DNA of 64,000 nucleotides. Source: Dirofilaria immitis. Lineage: Eukaryota > Nematoda > Chromadorea > Rhabditida > Onchocercidae. Shown here piece by piece: positions 25,910-39,565 of the stretch (positions within the stretch are counted from its first letter, which is position 1; the number at the start of each line of letters is the position of its first letter). The notes under the pieces were generated by a model that saw only the letters and a list, made by a program, of their open reading frames with translations, searched no databases and had not been told where the DNA came from. The translations under genes and the position numbers were made by a program. The stretch lies in the NCBI GenBank assembly GCA_024305405.1, contig JAKNDB010000087.1, forward strand, positions 2,854,501 through 2,918,500, read 5' to 3'.

Positions 25910-28900
25910 GAAGCTTCGCTATCCGAGAAACAAAATTATGAACAGTAGTTTTGGCGTTTATTGTAGTGACAGCGAAAAATCTCCTCCTTTTTTCCTTCCT
26001 TTTTTTGAATCAATCTATAAAAAGTGAAAGTAAAATTCTTTTGAAAATTTTATATGCAAAGAATTTTTCACGATTTAAATCGAATGTAATAAACATGATC
26101 GCTTGACAACGACATCGTTATAATTTCATCAAATCGCCATAAAGTTTCATTACATTTCGTAGTCTAATCTGCTTACAGCTCTATAGTTATAGCTATCAGT
26201 TTTGTCTTCGTTCCAACTACTAATCAGTTTCATCGTTATAAATTCAATGCGTCGCTCCTCTAAGAGCCATTATTGATCCCTTTTGCTTTCCTGTTCCTTA
26301 CCTCTTATCTTTCCATCACTGCTCCTTTAACAATCTCTTCCACTACAGAATTTACCAACCATAGCAAAGGATGACTATCAAAAGCGCTTAACATCTAAAT
26401 CCTCTAACCACTTCCTACTTTTCAATGAATCAATCTTAAACCAAATGTAACTTAAAGCAAAACATATTTAATTCGCTATTATGAACGTTTCATACTTGAC
26501 AAAGAAAAAAAATCAATATTCTGCATCGATACCACCAGATTTCTGTTGAATAAATAAAAAAAAGCAACACTATCCTAAATCAGTCTTCACTATATTAGGT
26601 ATTCATTATTCCCGTTGAATATTAGAACTACATCTGTAATTGATGAATAAAACTACAACAAGCCCAATAATGTAAGACCATACAACCATATTTTCCCTTT
26701 TTTCCCATTCTTGTTTCAAACATTCATATCAATTCCTGACATGCACTTCATAGTCTTGCTTCTGTCTATCTACATCATCATCTCGAACTGAAGTTTTTTC
26801 TTATTTTAGTTTGGTTTGGGCTATACTTCTGCTAAAATATAATATGCTTAAAGATAAGGATTTGAAAAAACAGCATAATAAGAGATGAAGTTTAACTTCC
26901 TGACTTGTTAGATGCCATTAAACGACTGAAATTCTGCAAAAAGTTCATGAATATTTTTGCTTAAATTTAGATTTAAAACAAAAGCAACGTTATGCACCGC
27001 AAAACTTGACCTTCAGCAACTAAGCAACTATTTTCGATTTCACTTGGTAGACGAATACAGCCATCCTTTCATTTTCCGAAAGCAGCTGAACAAGCATTTC
27101 AAACAGAGAGAAAAAGACATCGGTCTAAGTACAAACATATTTCTCTCAAAACAAAGTATTGTTAAAATGAGATAAATAATAAAAATAATTTTAACTTATG
27201 TCTTAATTATCTTATTTGTAACGGTTTCTAAAATTAACCTCGTTTGATTTTTAACGATTGTTAGAATCATTTATATAATATTTATTCATTTATAAATTAT
27301 AAATTGGATTATACTTGAAAGTTTCTCAAGTAATAGGCTCATTTCCTTTCTTTATGTTGAAAATTTTCGAAAATAAAGTATGTTTTGAAGAAGAGAGTGA
27401 AATGTAAAAATAAGATAAACTAACTGTCAGTTAATGATTGCTTTGGAGTTTGAAGAAAAAGCACTTTTTGAAACAGCAGAAAATTTTTCAGCTCAAAGGG
27501 TAGAATCTCAGTGATTCACACACACCAAAACCAATGCCAAGCAAAGCCGTTCAATGTTCTTCGCTTTCCAGACCATTTCAAAAATGTATCATTTGTTTTT
27601 AACGAATCTAAAACAATAAGTGAATTCTTGATTTTTCGCATCATTTCCTTTTTTTCTTGAAATATATTTTTGGCATTAACATTAGCATTTTTAGGAGTGA
27701 GACTTCTAGTATCAGAATTATGCATTGGTTAGGGAGCTTTGAAGAAGTCTGGAAGCATTTTTGAAATTAATGCCAACGCTCTAAGAAAAACTACATTTTC
27801 AAGGGCCAAGAATTACCACTTCGCTAACTCATTTAAAAAATAGTCATAAAAATATGAGATGAGGAAATGTATATGACCGATAACAGTACTCTCTCAATAT
27901 CCTAATACAAAGATATGAAGACTATCGATGTGAAATCTGCAATTTTAGTTTAACGATCTAAATTTATGAACAGTGCCTAAAAAGGCACGACAATAATGCT
28001 TTCTCGAACTGTTTAAAAACAAAAAAAGTAATAATAATCTTATACTGATAAAATAACAATTCTAACATCGAAATTCCATTTGTCAATAAGAATAATAATG
28101 ACATTAACAACTTATCATTCCATAAAAAGGTATGAAAATCTGATCGACGTATGTTTATATCAATATATAACTTCCAAAAGCAATGCCGGAAACATTCCTA
28201 AACTTTGATTCATTTGCGCAATAAATTTCACCTATATGAGCAATGAAAACGGAAAGATGAAAAAGATATTTCGAATGAGTTTCGAAAAATTTAACTGCCA
28301 CTACCAGTTACAAAGAGAAAACTCTCTCTCTCCATCTCTCATTCCTTCTCGATGACAAAGAGATGAAGAAAAACTGAAATAACACAACAGAAACATACTT
28401 CATCAATAATGTGAAAAGAGAACTGAGTAAGAAATCAATCCCTCCTTACTATCTTTTGTTTTTTATTTTCAAAATTCTTTCTCATATTATGCAGAAATTA
28501 AATTTGAAATTTTAGGTGCAACGATGTCTAAATGTGAATGCATAGAAATTTGAATCCATTGATAATGCGAATGATCTTGGATAATAATTCACTTCCCAAT
28601 TAGCAACTTATTTACTAAGTTTCTCCGTGCCTCAATCTTCTTTTACTCATTATTAACATATTCTACTAGGTAGGTTGAACATAGAAATAGAAATAAGAAC
28701 ATAAACTTCGCTGAAAAATTCGCAACTTTTCCGAAGAAAATTAAGGGAATTCAAAACGATAATAGAAGAGATCATCAAAATGAAACCCAAAAAAATTGCA
28801 AAAGAATTTTATCCAGCAAAACTCAATCGACATCAGTCCTTATTATTATTTTTAAAAAAAACTGTCTTAAATAACTGGGATTATTACATATCGCAACAAT

Positions 28901-29674
28901 TCATGCAATTATTTGTTCATTTTATGGATGATCATTACGGAATATAACATTAAGGCATATGTAAAAGAGGGAAGGAACCAACGCCAGTTGAAAGTTTGAT
29001 GACTAGAAGGATAAGGGAAGAAGAATAAGAAGATATAAAGGAAAGAAAGATGAAAGAGGTATGTTGTGGGTTTGTCCATGATTGCTATTTTATTGGTTCA
29101 TTTAGGGCTACTGCTTTTGACGCCAACTTGTCATCAATGAAACCAATGATAACAAACGTTGACGAGCGGCAAACGATGACGATGATGATCAGGACGAAAA
29201 CCAATGATTCGATTCTTGTCGGGCACTTGTATTTGTTCCGCTACCATTATATCATGCAGGGTCGATTCAGGAATCAGTCACTCCTTTTTTTGTTGCTTCT
29301 GTCACAGTGCTTTACTATTCCCAAATGGAAAGACATCCTAATTTTTCTTTTTTTTCACTAACACTTTCTTTTCTCTTTTTCAATTGATAGTCGAATTAAA
29401 TTTTTAAATGAAACAGTTAGATATTGCATCATCATTATCAACATTACCACTGTATCATCATTAACTATTTTAAAATTGACCATTCCTTCTAATGATACTA
29501 ATAATAGCGATAATGATAATTTGTAATAATCATCATTACAAAGTAAAATAGCATTGTGTCCAATATACAATACATTTCTCTATTTTCCGCTCATAATCAG
29601 ACGATCAAATAAAGGTTAAATGACATGATTAGGAAAACTGAACAGATAATATGACAGAAAGAGAAAAGAATAGT

Positions 29675-29873
29675 GAGTAGTAGCAGTAGTAGCAGTAGTA
29701 GCAGTAGTAGCAGTAGTAGCAGTAGCAGCAGTAGTAGCAGTAGCAGCAGTAGTAGCAGTAGCAGCAGTAGTAGCAGTAGCAGCAGCAGTAGCAGTAGCAG
29801 CAGTAGTAGCAGTAGTAGCAGTAGCAGCAGTAGTAGCAGTAGCAACAGCAGTGCCGGCAGCAGCAGTAGCAGC
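29675..29873. repeat. Compound (AGTAGC)n / (AGC)n trinucleotide array
   Basis: About 200 bp of AGT and AGC triplets. Because both are trinucleotides, three frames stay open and spell poly-Ser, poly-Leu or Ala/Thr runs. There is no start, splice or homology support for a gene. Confidence 0.95.
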
Positions 29874-30429
29874 ATTAACTACAAGAGCAGCATGACACTT
29901 CACCATTTTGTATAATGGGCATTATGTATGTGACGATCGTGGCACTAACATACTTCATTCCTTCTCCCGATTATTCCTCCCTCTTCCTTCTCCTCCTTCG
30001 TCTTTTTCTTCTGCTTCCACTACAATTGCTTCCTCCTTCGTCTTTTCCTTCTATTGGTGCCTGAAATTGACAGCGACATCGATGACGGTTGTAAAATAAT
30101 GGTGATGACGATTTAAGCAGTGTGATGATTGTCCTACTCGTTTGGCGTCCCATCAACCTCTCTTCCTTTTCTCTCCAATATCATCACTATCACAATCGTT
30201 ATCATCATCGCTACCACCACCATTATTGTTATTTAATGGTATATCTTACAACTATTCTTTTTCTCTTTTACCTTCCTCTTTCTCGCTTCGTCATTCATTT
30301 CCTCTTTAATTTTTCTGAGATAACTTATTATTAAGCTAAACTAAATTAAACATCTAATCTGTCGTTACCTATCAATGACAAAAATTCTCAAAAACCATTA
30401 CTACTCATTACTTTATTGCACATATCACA

Positions 30430-30466
30430 TACATCACATCACATCACATCACATTACACATTACAC

Positions 30467-30497
<31 letters not shown>

Positions 30498-30516
30498 TAC
30501 ATACACATACATATAC

Positions 30517-30547
<31 letters not shown>

Positions 30548-30598
30548 TACATATACACATACATACACATACACATACACATACACATACGCAAACAC
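30430..30598. repeat. (ATCAC)n followed by (ACATAC)n satellite
   Basis: A pentanucleotide run (about 30433-30453) grades into a long ACATAC hexanucleotide run (about 30465-30590). The open frames across it, rich in His/Thr/Tyr or Cys/Val/Met, are products of the repeat. Confidence 0.95.
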
Positions 30599-30687
30599 AT
30601 CGTCGCGTACACACAATATAGAGAGAGAGAATGCCATTTTGCATTTAAATGGAATGGAATGAAATGGCAAATATATGAAGCAAGAAA

Positions 30688-30841
30688 GCAGCAGCAGCAG
30701 CAACAGCAGTATCAGTCGCAGCATCAATCTCAAAAGCATCTACAACAATACGATTGTCTCGCCTCTTCTCTCTTAATCCTAACACACCTGCCTTACTACA
30801 TTAAACTATGCTTACTCTACTGCTGCTGCTGCTGCTGCTGC
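30688..30841. repeat. (CAG)n and (CTG)n runs in inverted arrangement
   Basis: A CAG-type run at 30688-30709 and a CTG run at 30820-30841 are complementary and about 110 bp apart, so a single strand could fold into a triplet-repeat hairpin. Confidence 0.85.
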
Positions 30842-30900
30842 CGCTACTGTTATTGCTGTTAGTGTTGCTCGCATACATATGCATATAAAATATATATAAC

Positions 30901-31011
30901 ACATACACATACATACATACATACATACATACATACATACATGCATAATGACATACACTCACATACTCACACTCACACATGTACACATATATATATATAT
31001 ATATATATATA
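30901..31011. repeat. (ATAC)n then (AT)n microsatellites
   Basis: ATAC tetranucleotides at 30901-30941, an AC/CTC-rich spacer, then about 13 AT units at 30986-31011. Confidence 0.95.
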
Positions 31012-31776
31012 ACTCACGCATACATACCAATTATTCGATATTATAAACTTGTCGTCCTGTTTTTGTTATTTGGTGCTATTGACCATGCGCTGTTGTTAGT
31101 ACTACCCTTCGACAACTTAGAGCTCTAAAGAGTTTAACTGTTTGCTACACTCAATCTTTTCTTTTCCTCTTCTTCATACTCCATACTCTTCTTATATCCA
31201 AATTGAGGCAAATCTAACAAGCGGAGAGCATCAAAGAATATTCATCATCAACTCTACTGCTACTACCATCATCTTAAATGCTTCTTCCTCCTGAACTTGC
31301 ATAACCAACTAACAAGACTACAGTATACATCAAATAATATACACATATATGCACACGCATATATTTACTTGACATACACATTCATAGCATTATTTTATAT
31401 AATTCAGCAAAGGTATCATTTAAGTAATGTAAGGTTGAAAATATTGAAAGTTGATAGTTGAGTGCTACTATGGACGACATCATCATTATCATCATTTTGC
31501 TAACTCTTTTTTCTCGCAAATCATTCATTCATTTATCACATCCAAACAATAATAACAACAACACAAACATCACCCACCAACATCAACCAATACTCCCATT
31601 ATCAATACGAACAGCAATCACAACAATAATCAATCATTTATTATCAGTCATCATGAAACCAATAAATAATATCCTCATACGATTCAATTTTACATTTCTT
31701 TGTTAAATTTCATTAATTCTAGATGTTTATTGTCAGATAGATATGTACTACACATATCGAAGCAAATATTTATATA

Positions 31777-31817
31777 CCACACACACATACACACACACAC
31801 ACACATATATATATATA
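31777..31817. repeat. (AC)n-(AT)n microsatellite
   Basis: An AC run grading into AT. Confidence 0.9.
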
Positions 31818-32019
31818 CAAAATATGAAGTGACAAGTAATAGATCAATCTCAGTGAAACAATCACAATTACTTACACATGTCGCATCCTTAAGTAAAGGT
31901 GTTGATGAAGAATGGATGACTTGTGGCCATCACGTTAGCTTCTATCATTCGCTTCATCTTTCCCATGGTTTCTAACTTGCTGAACAATCGACGTAAAATA
32001 TCATAACTATATTTGTACA

Positions 32020-32120
32020 TAAATACCTACACATACATATACCCATACATACATACATTCAAATATACATATATACAAGATAGACAGACACAGACACACA
32101 GACATACACACACACACATG
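32020..32120. repeat. Degenerate ATAC/AGAC/AC microsatellite
   Basis: Imperfect tetranucleotide and dinucleotide tracts (ATAC, AGAC, ACAC) without coding signals. Confidence 0.85.
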
Positions 32121-35100
32121 TACTTGCACACAAACACTTAATAATCAGAAAAACGATACAAAATGTAGTCGCAATTGTAAGGCGAAGAGCAGCTGGGAGA
32201 AGAGAGACGAGAAACAATAAGCAGGAAAGTTTGTCGAGGAAGGAGGATGGATGGATAGCAAGGTGTAAGGTGTAGGGTGTGGTATCGTGTCAAATCAGCA
32301 ATAATTACGGAAGAATTATTAAAGAACGAAGAATGAATGATCGAAATGAAGTTACTACTGTTATACTCTGTTGCTTTCTTATTTTTATCCATTATCATAT
32401 CATATCGTATCACTACCACTACTAAGCACTATTAATAACAACAAACATCCTACATAATTACCGTTAATATCTTATCTCAATCCTTCTTGATCTTACATCA
32501 TTCAAAGTTGTTGAAAAAACGAACAATCTTGAAAGATCCTTCTTATTATCAAAAACTTGCCTGCTATTCGAGTTCCACAACTAGCTGTCAATGAAAATTT
32601 CGAATCGATCCGTTAATGCGAAATAGAATGATTTACCATATCAGGAGATAAATATAATATTTGAATTGGGAATTTAATTGCAAATAGCAAATTTTGAAGA
32701 ATTACAAAAAAAAAAACATTTGCAAACCATTTTGTAATATCCATGACGAATAATAATGCTAAGATTATTTATCTGGTCATTTCATTAGAAGATTGTTTTC
32801 TGAATGTGATCAGAATACTCCGATGCGTAACGTGAAATGCTAAATGTTCATCTGCTATCGATCATCGCATCTAAAATATCGACAAATTTATAACAGAAAA
32901 ATTCCGTTTCTTGAATTTTTTTCTTTCATATCACTTGATTGCTGTTATTGTGTATAACGGAAATGAACTTTAAAAGTAATTAAAACGTAAACGAAACACT
33001 CTTGCATATATGTATGTATATGCATATGAACGCTGTGAATGCATCTATAGATTTAATGACCGTAATCGGTGATAGAAACCCGATCAACAAAATTTCGTCC
33101 GTTCTTTTGCCACCGTTAAATATACATATCACTCTTTACACTTCACTTCCACTATCACTATTGCCACACCATTCATTATCATTTCTTGCTGTTCTGCTTT
33201 TATCACCTGGAAAAAGAATTAATTCGTAAATTAAAATAATGCACACGTAGACATACATAAACAATTAGCGCATTAATTAGCATAATAAATTAGACTAGTA
33301 CCACCTTACCATTAGTATAATATTAGACGAACACATTTATCGTAGTAAATTGTGCAGATTTACAAAATAAAATATTGAAAATATCATTCCTTCTCTAACT
33401 GTTTTGAACTTACCTTTTAAAACAACAATGAAAAGTGAAAGAATAATAATATATATTTAAATACGATTTACTTCATTGAGAAATATACTTAAATCTAAAT
33501 TAATCTGATATTCACTTCCTTCACTCAGACTTCCTCAATTTTATCAGAAACATATTTAAGGAAGTTCAGCATACTAATTGCTGGCTGAAAATTTTTTCCA
33601 GTAGTGTTGCAATTAATTTTCTTTTTCACGAATTATAACATAATATTGGGTATTTATAACTTTTTTATATTAATAAATGGAGGAATTGACATTTAAGAAA
33701 ATATCGAAATCAGAATTCTTGAATCGCGATGATTCGAACTTCGATATATTTATTGCAAATAAAAATGAAATTGAAATTTAAATTAGATTCCGAAATAAAT
33801 GAAATAAATTTATTAGCACTAGCATTCCCTAACAATGGAAAGACCACAAATTTGGTTTTCATTCGTAATCTTTTCCGATTCCGGTTGATAATAAATTCTA
33901 CAAATTTTAATTTATATGAGAAATTATTCTGATTTGTTTAAAAACAGTTATATTTTATTATTATTATATCAAGTGCATCCGAATTATTCATGACTTTCTT
34001 GCTAAAAAGAATTTTCTAAAAAAAAAAATAATTTATATTAAGACTTTTCATTTATTGTATAAAATTGCGGAAAATCTTAATTAAGAGAAAAAGAGAAAAG
34101 AAAACGTATAAGAAAAATTTAAAATTGGTATATATCTCAGAGATATAATTATAAATATATTTATGGTACATGTTTACATACACAAATATGCATAACAAAT
34201 ACATTAATATATTAAACTGATTTGCAATTTTATCACTAATAGTAATCAGTTCTTCCATCAATCCTTTTCACTTTTTCAGGCAAAAAGATTCATACAAAAA
34301 TATCAGACTTTTAGAAGTGAAATTATATACGTACATATGGTAAAATCAATTTCAAGCATAAAAATCGTAGAAATAAAAATTATTTCTACCTGAATAATCT
34401 CTCGTTTATGTGATCATCTGATATATTTGAAATGTTAGGGAGATTTGTCCATAAGCTATACCAATGGGCTAGCTTTTCGATCTTATTCGCATTTAATACA
34501 TATCATGCTGCATTCTCACGTGAATATATCAAATGAATATATTAGGCAAAAATCCATGCAACATCATATTTCACGTAAATAATCTCACGTATCTAACAAA
34601 AGGATTGATAATGAAGTAAAACTGCTCAGCAAATACGAATCTGACATTTGATATATTGGCCAAATGCATTACTTTTCAAATAGATCATTGAATACGATTT
34701 CTTTATAAAAATCTTAGTCTTCGTTTCCCTTTTATCTTGGTCGCTAAGACATGGCTAAAGACTATAAAGTGATATGCAAGATGGCGGGAAAGATCAGGGT
34801 CAAAATTAAAGAACATTGGTGAACAAATGTTATGCTCGGAGATATTGTTTGCTTGACCTCAGAAGAATAACAAAACAACAAATTAAGATACAAATTGCAA
34901 TATGACTAAAAAATTAGGCAATCTACAATACTTTTGGAAATTTCGCTGCACTGCACTAAGCTAATACTTCCTCCCGATACTAAATCAGGATACTCACTGT
35001 ATTTCAGATTGTGACCACCTGATAACAGAATATGAAAACTAAATGATAGCTGTTAATGCATTGTTTAATCCAAAAGTACTATGCTACTTAAAAGATCAAT

Positions 35101-37436
35101 CTAAAATCTACATAATCAATAAGTTAGTCTCCTGTAAATCTCATCTATATATTTAACAAATCTTCAAAACACTTATTAAAACGACTATACATTTTCTCAT
35201 TTTTATCTTATCATCCTAAACTGGTTATAGAATAGATGCATAATAAACATCTCATATACAGATTGATCTCATCTACAGCATTGATAGATTGAAAATAAAA
35301 GATGAAGAAATGCATATATAGATATTTGTACATACGTTCTTCTCTGAATAGGCGTATGTATGTCTTGTTTAAAGAAACTAAATTGTTGAAAAGTATTTCG
35401 CATCAATAAAAGTATAGCATAAATATTTCTTTGCATACTTCCTAGCTAAAACATTTCGAAAAGTAGAAATGATCTTATTAACATCGAAAATTGACAATTT
35501 TTTATGCAAACAAAATCAATTATGCGAGTTTGAAAATTATGAGAAAATAAACTTATACAAGCAAATGAATATTTAAAGCTATCTACGTATATGAAATAGG
35601 ATGAAGCATTTTCCCAAAGTTTGTATTCAACTTTGCTTTCTAATCAAACTTCGAATATTTTCAAATGTAGATATTAAGTTCACGTAGTATAATTTACGTC
35701 ACTTTAAACATTGATTCACATGATTTGTAAGATTTTCATTTTTTTTTCATCAAAATAATTTTTTACTATGCACTTAAACACTGATAAAATTTTTATGTCT
35801 ATTGATTTGTCAAAAAAATTTAGTACCAAAAAGTATATCATCCTCTTTATCATATTAGTATACACTGAAATATGAAACAATGTAGTTCATTGTAATTGAT
35901 AATTTCAGACAGTTTTTAAAAAATATTTCCTAAGTGAATAAAATTTCATTATTTTCACGAAAAATTTTTCTGGAAAAATCTTTGCTATTATTCCTTAAAA
36001 TCCTTGGAAAATCATTAATATACTTATCAATGGTAGTTATTAAATAATCACTCATCGAATATTAATCAATTTAGGAATTTAAAAAAAAAGAACCAAAAAC
36101 TATTATTAACACTTGTAAATTTTGTAATCAAATCTCTAAGTAAAACAAAATTACTCATTCCAGAATATTCCAAAATATAATTCACGTGCTCGCTTTCAAA
36201 AGACAGTTGATTTAGGTTGTTAGCTTTTGGATAAGAATGCCACTTTTAAAAAAAAAACAAATACTTAATAAAAAGTAGCAATCATCAAAGTTGTAAGTAA
36301 AAGGAATAACTTTTGAAATTAGCATGGATGAAAGAAGCATTGTCATCGTTTCTAATGGATTAATATTTATGCATTTGCATGAAAATAATAGAAAATTTTA
36401 GAATTTAAAAATTCCAAATTATATTAAAAAGAAATTTGATTTTTCATTTTTTTTTTATGACAAGAATAAACAGACATAAACAATTACTCAGACAAGAAAC
36501 ACTACCACATATCACTTTTTGTTGGTTTTAGAATTGAAATTTCTGGTTTGAGATAAGCAAACATAACCACAGCAAAACGTATATTTGCCAAACTTCCCGA
36601 ATCTGTTTACAACTGTTAATTATCTCGTTATCATTGCAATACAAATTTAATCCAGAATTTGAATTCAAACCTTTTCGAAATCAAAAAATTTATTTAATAA
36701 GCAAATTTATACTTTTAAATAAAGAATCTTTGCTTGCTATGAAAGAGCAGAGTTAGATTGAAATGAAGTAAAAGAGAAATAGAAATTAAGTTAAGTTAGC
36801 TATACTACAAGCAATGCATATCCTAACAACATATTGATTTAGTTTCTTTTTATCTGCCAAAAAAATTAGTCAGCAAAATTAATCAACTGATAATATTGTC
36901 CACTTAATTTATCGCCATCAAAATATCTATTATTTATTTTAATTATATTTCAATCGTCTGATATCAAACAAAATGAAAAAATGATATAAGATACCTGCTG
37001 CTATTATTATAAAAATAAAATTACTGAAAAATTTTTGTTGAAATATACTGAGAAGTAAAATGAAATAATCATCAGCAATTCCCAATTATCAATAATTCCC
37101 AATTGATACTTATAAGATTTATTTTCGCTTGATGTTCGATATAACTGATAAATCCTGAAGAACAGAATAATCATTACTTACTATTTATCTATCTGTCTAT
37201 CCATAAAAACATCTCACTTCAACTCTCATTATCTTTCATATCATAATTCAATACTTTCTCGAGTTTCCTTCAACACATTTCATTTCTCAGCGAAATTTTA
37301 TTTCGGACATCATCGATTATTGCATTTCAAATCCTCTGACCTTTCCCAAATATATAAATATTGACACAGTGCAATACAACACAACAACATATTGCGATAA
37401 ATTGATTAAGAAACAGTGAACCAACGAACCATTTCT
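32121..37436. other. AT-rich region without recognised genes
   Basis: I see no phase-consistent exon, RNA gene or transposon ends. Open frames here are short and biased to Phe, Ile, Asn and Lys, as expected from AT-rich non-coding DNA. Confidence 0.45.
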
Positions 37437-37461
37437 AACACATACACATACACTCACACAT

Positions 37462-37492
<31 letters not shown>

Positions 37493-37500
37493 CACATACA
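37437..37500. repeat. (AC)n-(AT)n microsatellite
   Basis: Mixed CACATA units followed by about ten AT units and a short ACATAC tail. Confidence 0.9.
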
Positions 37501-37716
37501 AACATGTATATTCTCGTATACACGTGCTACATACGAAAGCATATATTCCTACATACACGTGCCACATACATAGACAAACATATATCCTCAAAAGAATTAA
37601 CCTCGCATATTCCCTCGACAATTTCTTCCCTGTTGTCGTTTGAGAAAACTGTCTCCATCAGTTTGTTTTCGATGTACTTTATTGCTGCCACCATTGATGG
37701 CACTGGCATTGCTTAC

Positions 37717-37945
37717 ATGCATACATACATACATACATACATACATACATACATCCATCATACGTACATCATATATACACACATGAATACATACATACAT
37801 ACACACATACATGCATACATACAAACATACAAACAGCAGTGAATCAATCCGTTCAAAATTCATTTGCCAAACAAACATGTGTATAAAGTTTTTTTCCTCG
37901 AATATGTGTTGTATGTGTGAGTGTGATGTATGTATGTATGTGAGA
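37717..37945. repeat. (ATAC)n arrays and an opposite-strand (GTAT)n array
   Basis: ATAC runs at about 37720-37754 and 37787-37828, then a short GTAT run at about 37926-37941. The last is complementary to the first two, giving inverted-repeat geometry. Confidence 0.85.
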
Positions 37946-39541
37946 ATGTGTGTGTGACCAGTGGAGGGATGGCATGGATGTCATTGATAGGGACAGCAAG
38001 GTCAGCGGCACTCGTCCCTAACAGCAAATCTATCACTTATCATCACGATCGTTGAAAATGAAATTTAAAGAATTTCAAATTAGATGACCTAATGAAGAGA
38101 AAGACAGATCGTCTTCTATTATTTGTTTATTATTCCTTCCGTACATTGTCCTCTTTTGTCGAAATAAAACTTGACAATCCAGAATTTCTGGTTAACTGGA
38201 CATAAGATAAAGATATGTAAGAGAGGTAGAATATTCGACTGCAGTATTGATATGACAAACAATGAGAAAAAGTAGAAATTAAATTTAACAAATGTTAAAT
38301 TGTCATAAATCTGACTATTATTACTGGCCATATTTTCTGTCTACACCGTCACCAACAGCATCTGTTATTCAATAACAATGAAAATGTTAAACTTATTATG
38401 ACTTGATCGATATGGTTTTCCGGAAAAGATAGGTATTCTTTGTTTAGATTGCTTTCACTTTATGATACTGTCAGAATACTTTCTCCTCGTAATATTTTCT
38501 AGTAACCATATCGATCGAGTTATCACTAAATTCAGCAATTTTCATTGTCATTAAGGAAACATCTAGGACATAAATAATGTGACAGTTAGCGAAAGGAACA
38601 AAAACCTTAATGACATGCTGGAATTGTATATTCAGTGTTTGAAGGAAGAATAGGTAATTAGGTAATTTAGGCGAAAGAATAAAAATTTTCGGAAAGTTGA
38701 TATTTATCAATGACGAAGTTGAAAATTCAAAATTTGAAAATTTCAAAGAAAAATTTGGAGGAATTTCTGGTTAGATTTAAGATGAACAATTAGAATGATG
38801 AATGTATTTTCGAAGCGCAATATTCGGTGATCGATATTCAATATCTATAGTTGCATTATCGACTATCGACCGGAGATACACAATGACACTATAATGGATT
38901 GCCAGCCTAGCAATGCTTTACGTATGCAAATTTAAAGTTAAATTCCAAATTTAATTTGCTTTTTAATTTCAAAAATGTTACTGGTAATTTGTTAGCAGAT
39001 CACTGACGATCTCTGGATTGAAATTTATTTGGGTTCTCATAATTTATAGTTTTACTTTAAAAATTATAACTGTCAAATTTGACAAAGGATGAAAGAAACC
39101 TCCACCTCATCTTTCAAGGAGCATTAGCTGACACTTTATTTGGCTATTTATAAAATCAAAAAAAGAATGAAAAATACTGAAATTAAAAAAATCTGGCTAT
39201 CTTTAGCAATCTGCAAAATTTGGTCGGGTCGGAGTACTATATCACACTACATGAAAGTTGATAAGAATGAGATAGTAAAGATATTAAATGACTTTAATTT
39301 GTTGCGATTATTAATAATAAAATTATCACAAACTCACAGATCGTATCCATAATTCTCTATAATTTGTTATAATTTCTAAAAGGTTAAGTTATTTGAAAAA
39401 ACACATTGAGATGATTACGTTCAACTTTATTTCATCAGTCGAGCTTAATATCGTCTGATCTGATCTAAATAGTGTCAATAAGCTCGAACCAATAAAGTCA
39501 AATAAACCTACATAATATACCCACATATATAGATAGAGATT

Positions 39542-39565
39542 ATCTATTGATATCTATCAATAGAT
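39542..39565. repeat. Perfect 10-bp-stem hairpin with 4-nt loop
   Basis: ATCTATTGAT, then ATCT, then ATCAATAGAT. The arms are exact reverse complements. There is no T-run or gene nearby that would make it a terminator. Confidence 0.85.

Larger units (their letters stand above)
25345..29674. other. AT-rich intergenic region upstream of let-19
   Basis: No exon with consistent phase or recognisable product was found. The part nearest let-19 (25345-25930) should hold its promoter. It contains an AGT-rich patch (25433-25490), a 20-bp direct duplication (25554-25573 and 25577-25596), and two inverted GGCGCGAAT/ATTCGCGCC boxes (25805-25813 and 25901-25909). The open frame at 29050-29361 has no supporting context. 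Confidence 0.5.

Noticed and set aside
29050..29361. 103-codon plus-strand open frame
   Set aside because: No splice or promoter context, no recognisable motif, and it ends in a Phe/Leu-rich run typical of AT-rich non-coding sequence.
29597..29915. Long open frames of poly-Leu, poly-Ala/Thr and poly-Ser
   Set aside because: They are the three readings of one AGT/AGC triplet array on both strands, without start, splice or homology support.
30375..30862. His/Thr/Tyr-rich and Cys/Val/Met-rich open frames
   Set aside because: They translate the ACATAC satellite, which contains no stop in several frames.
33725..33745. A GATTCGAAC stretch resembling part of a tRNA T-arm
   Set aside because: No acceptor stem, D-arm or anticodon arm could be folded around it.
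34000..37400. Possible transposon remnant in AT-rich DNA
   Set aside because: No terminal inverted repeats, target-site duplications or transposase-like frames were found.
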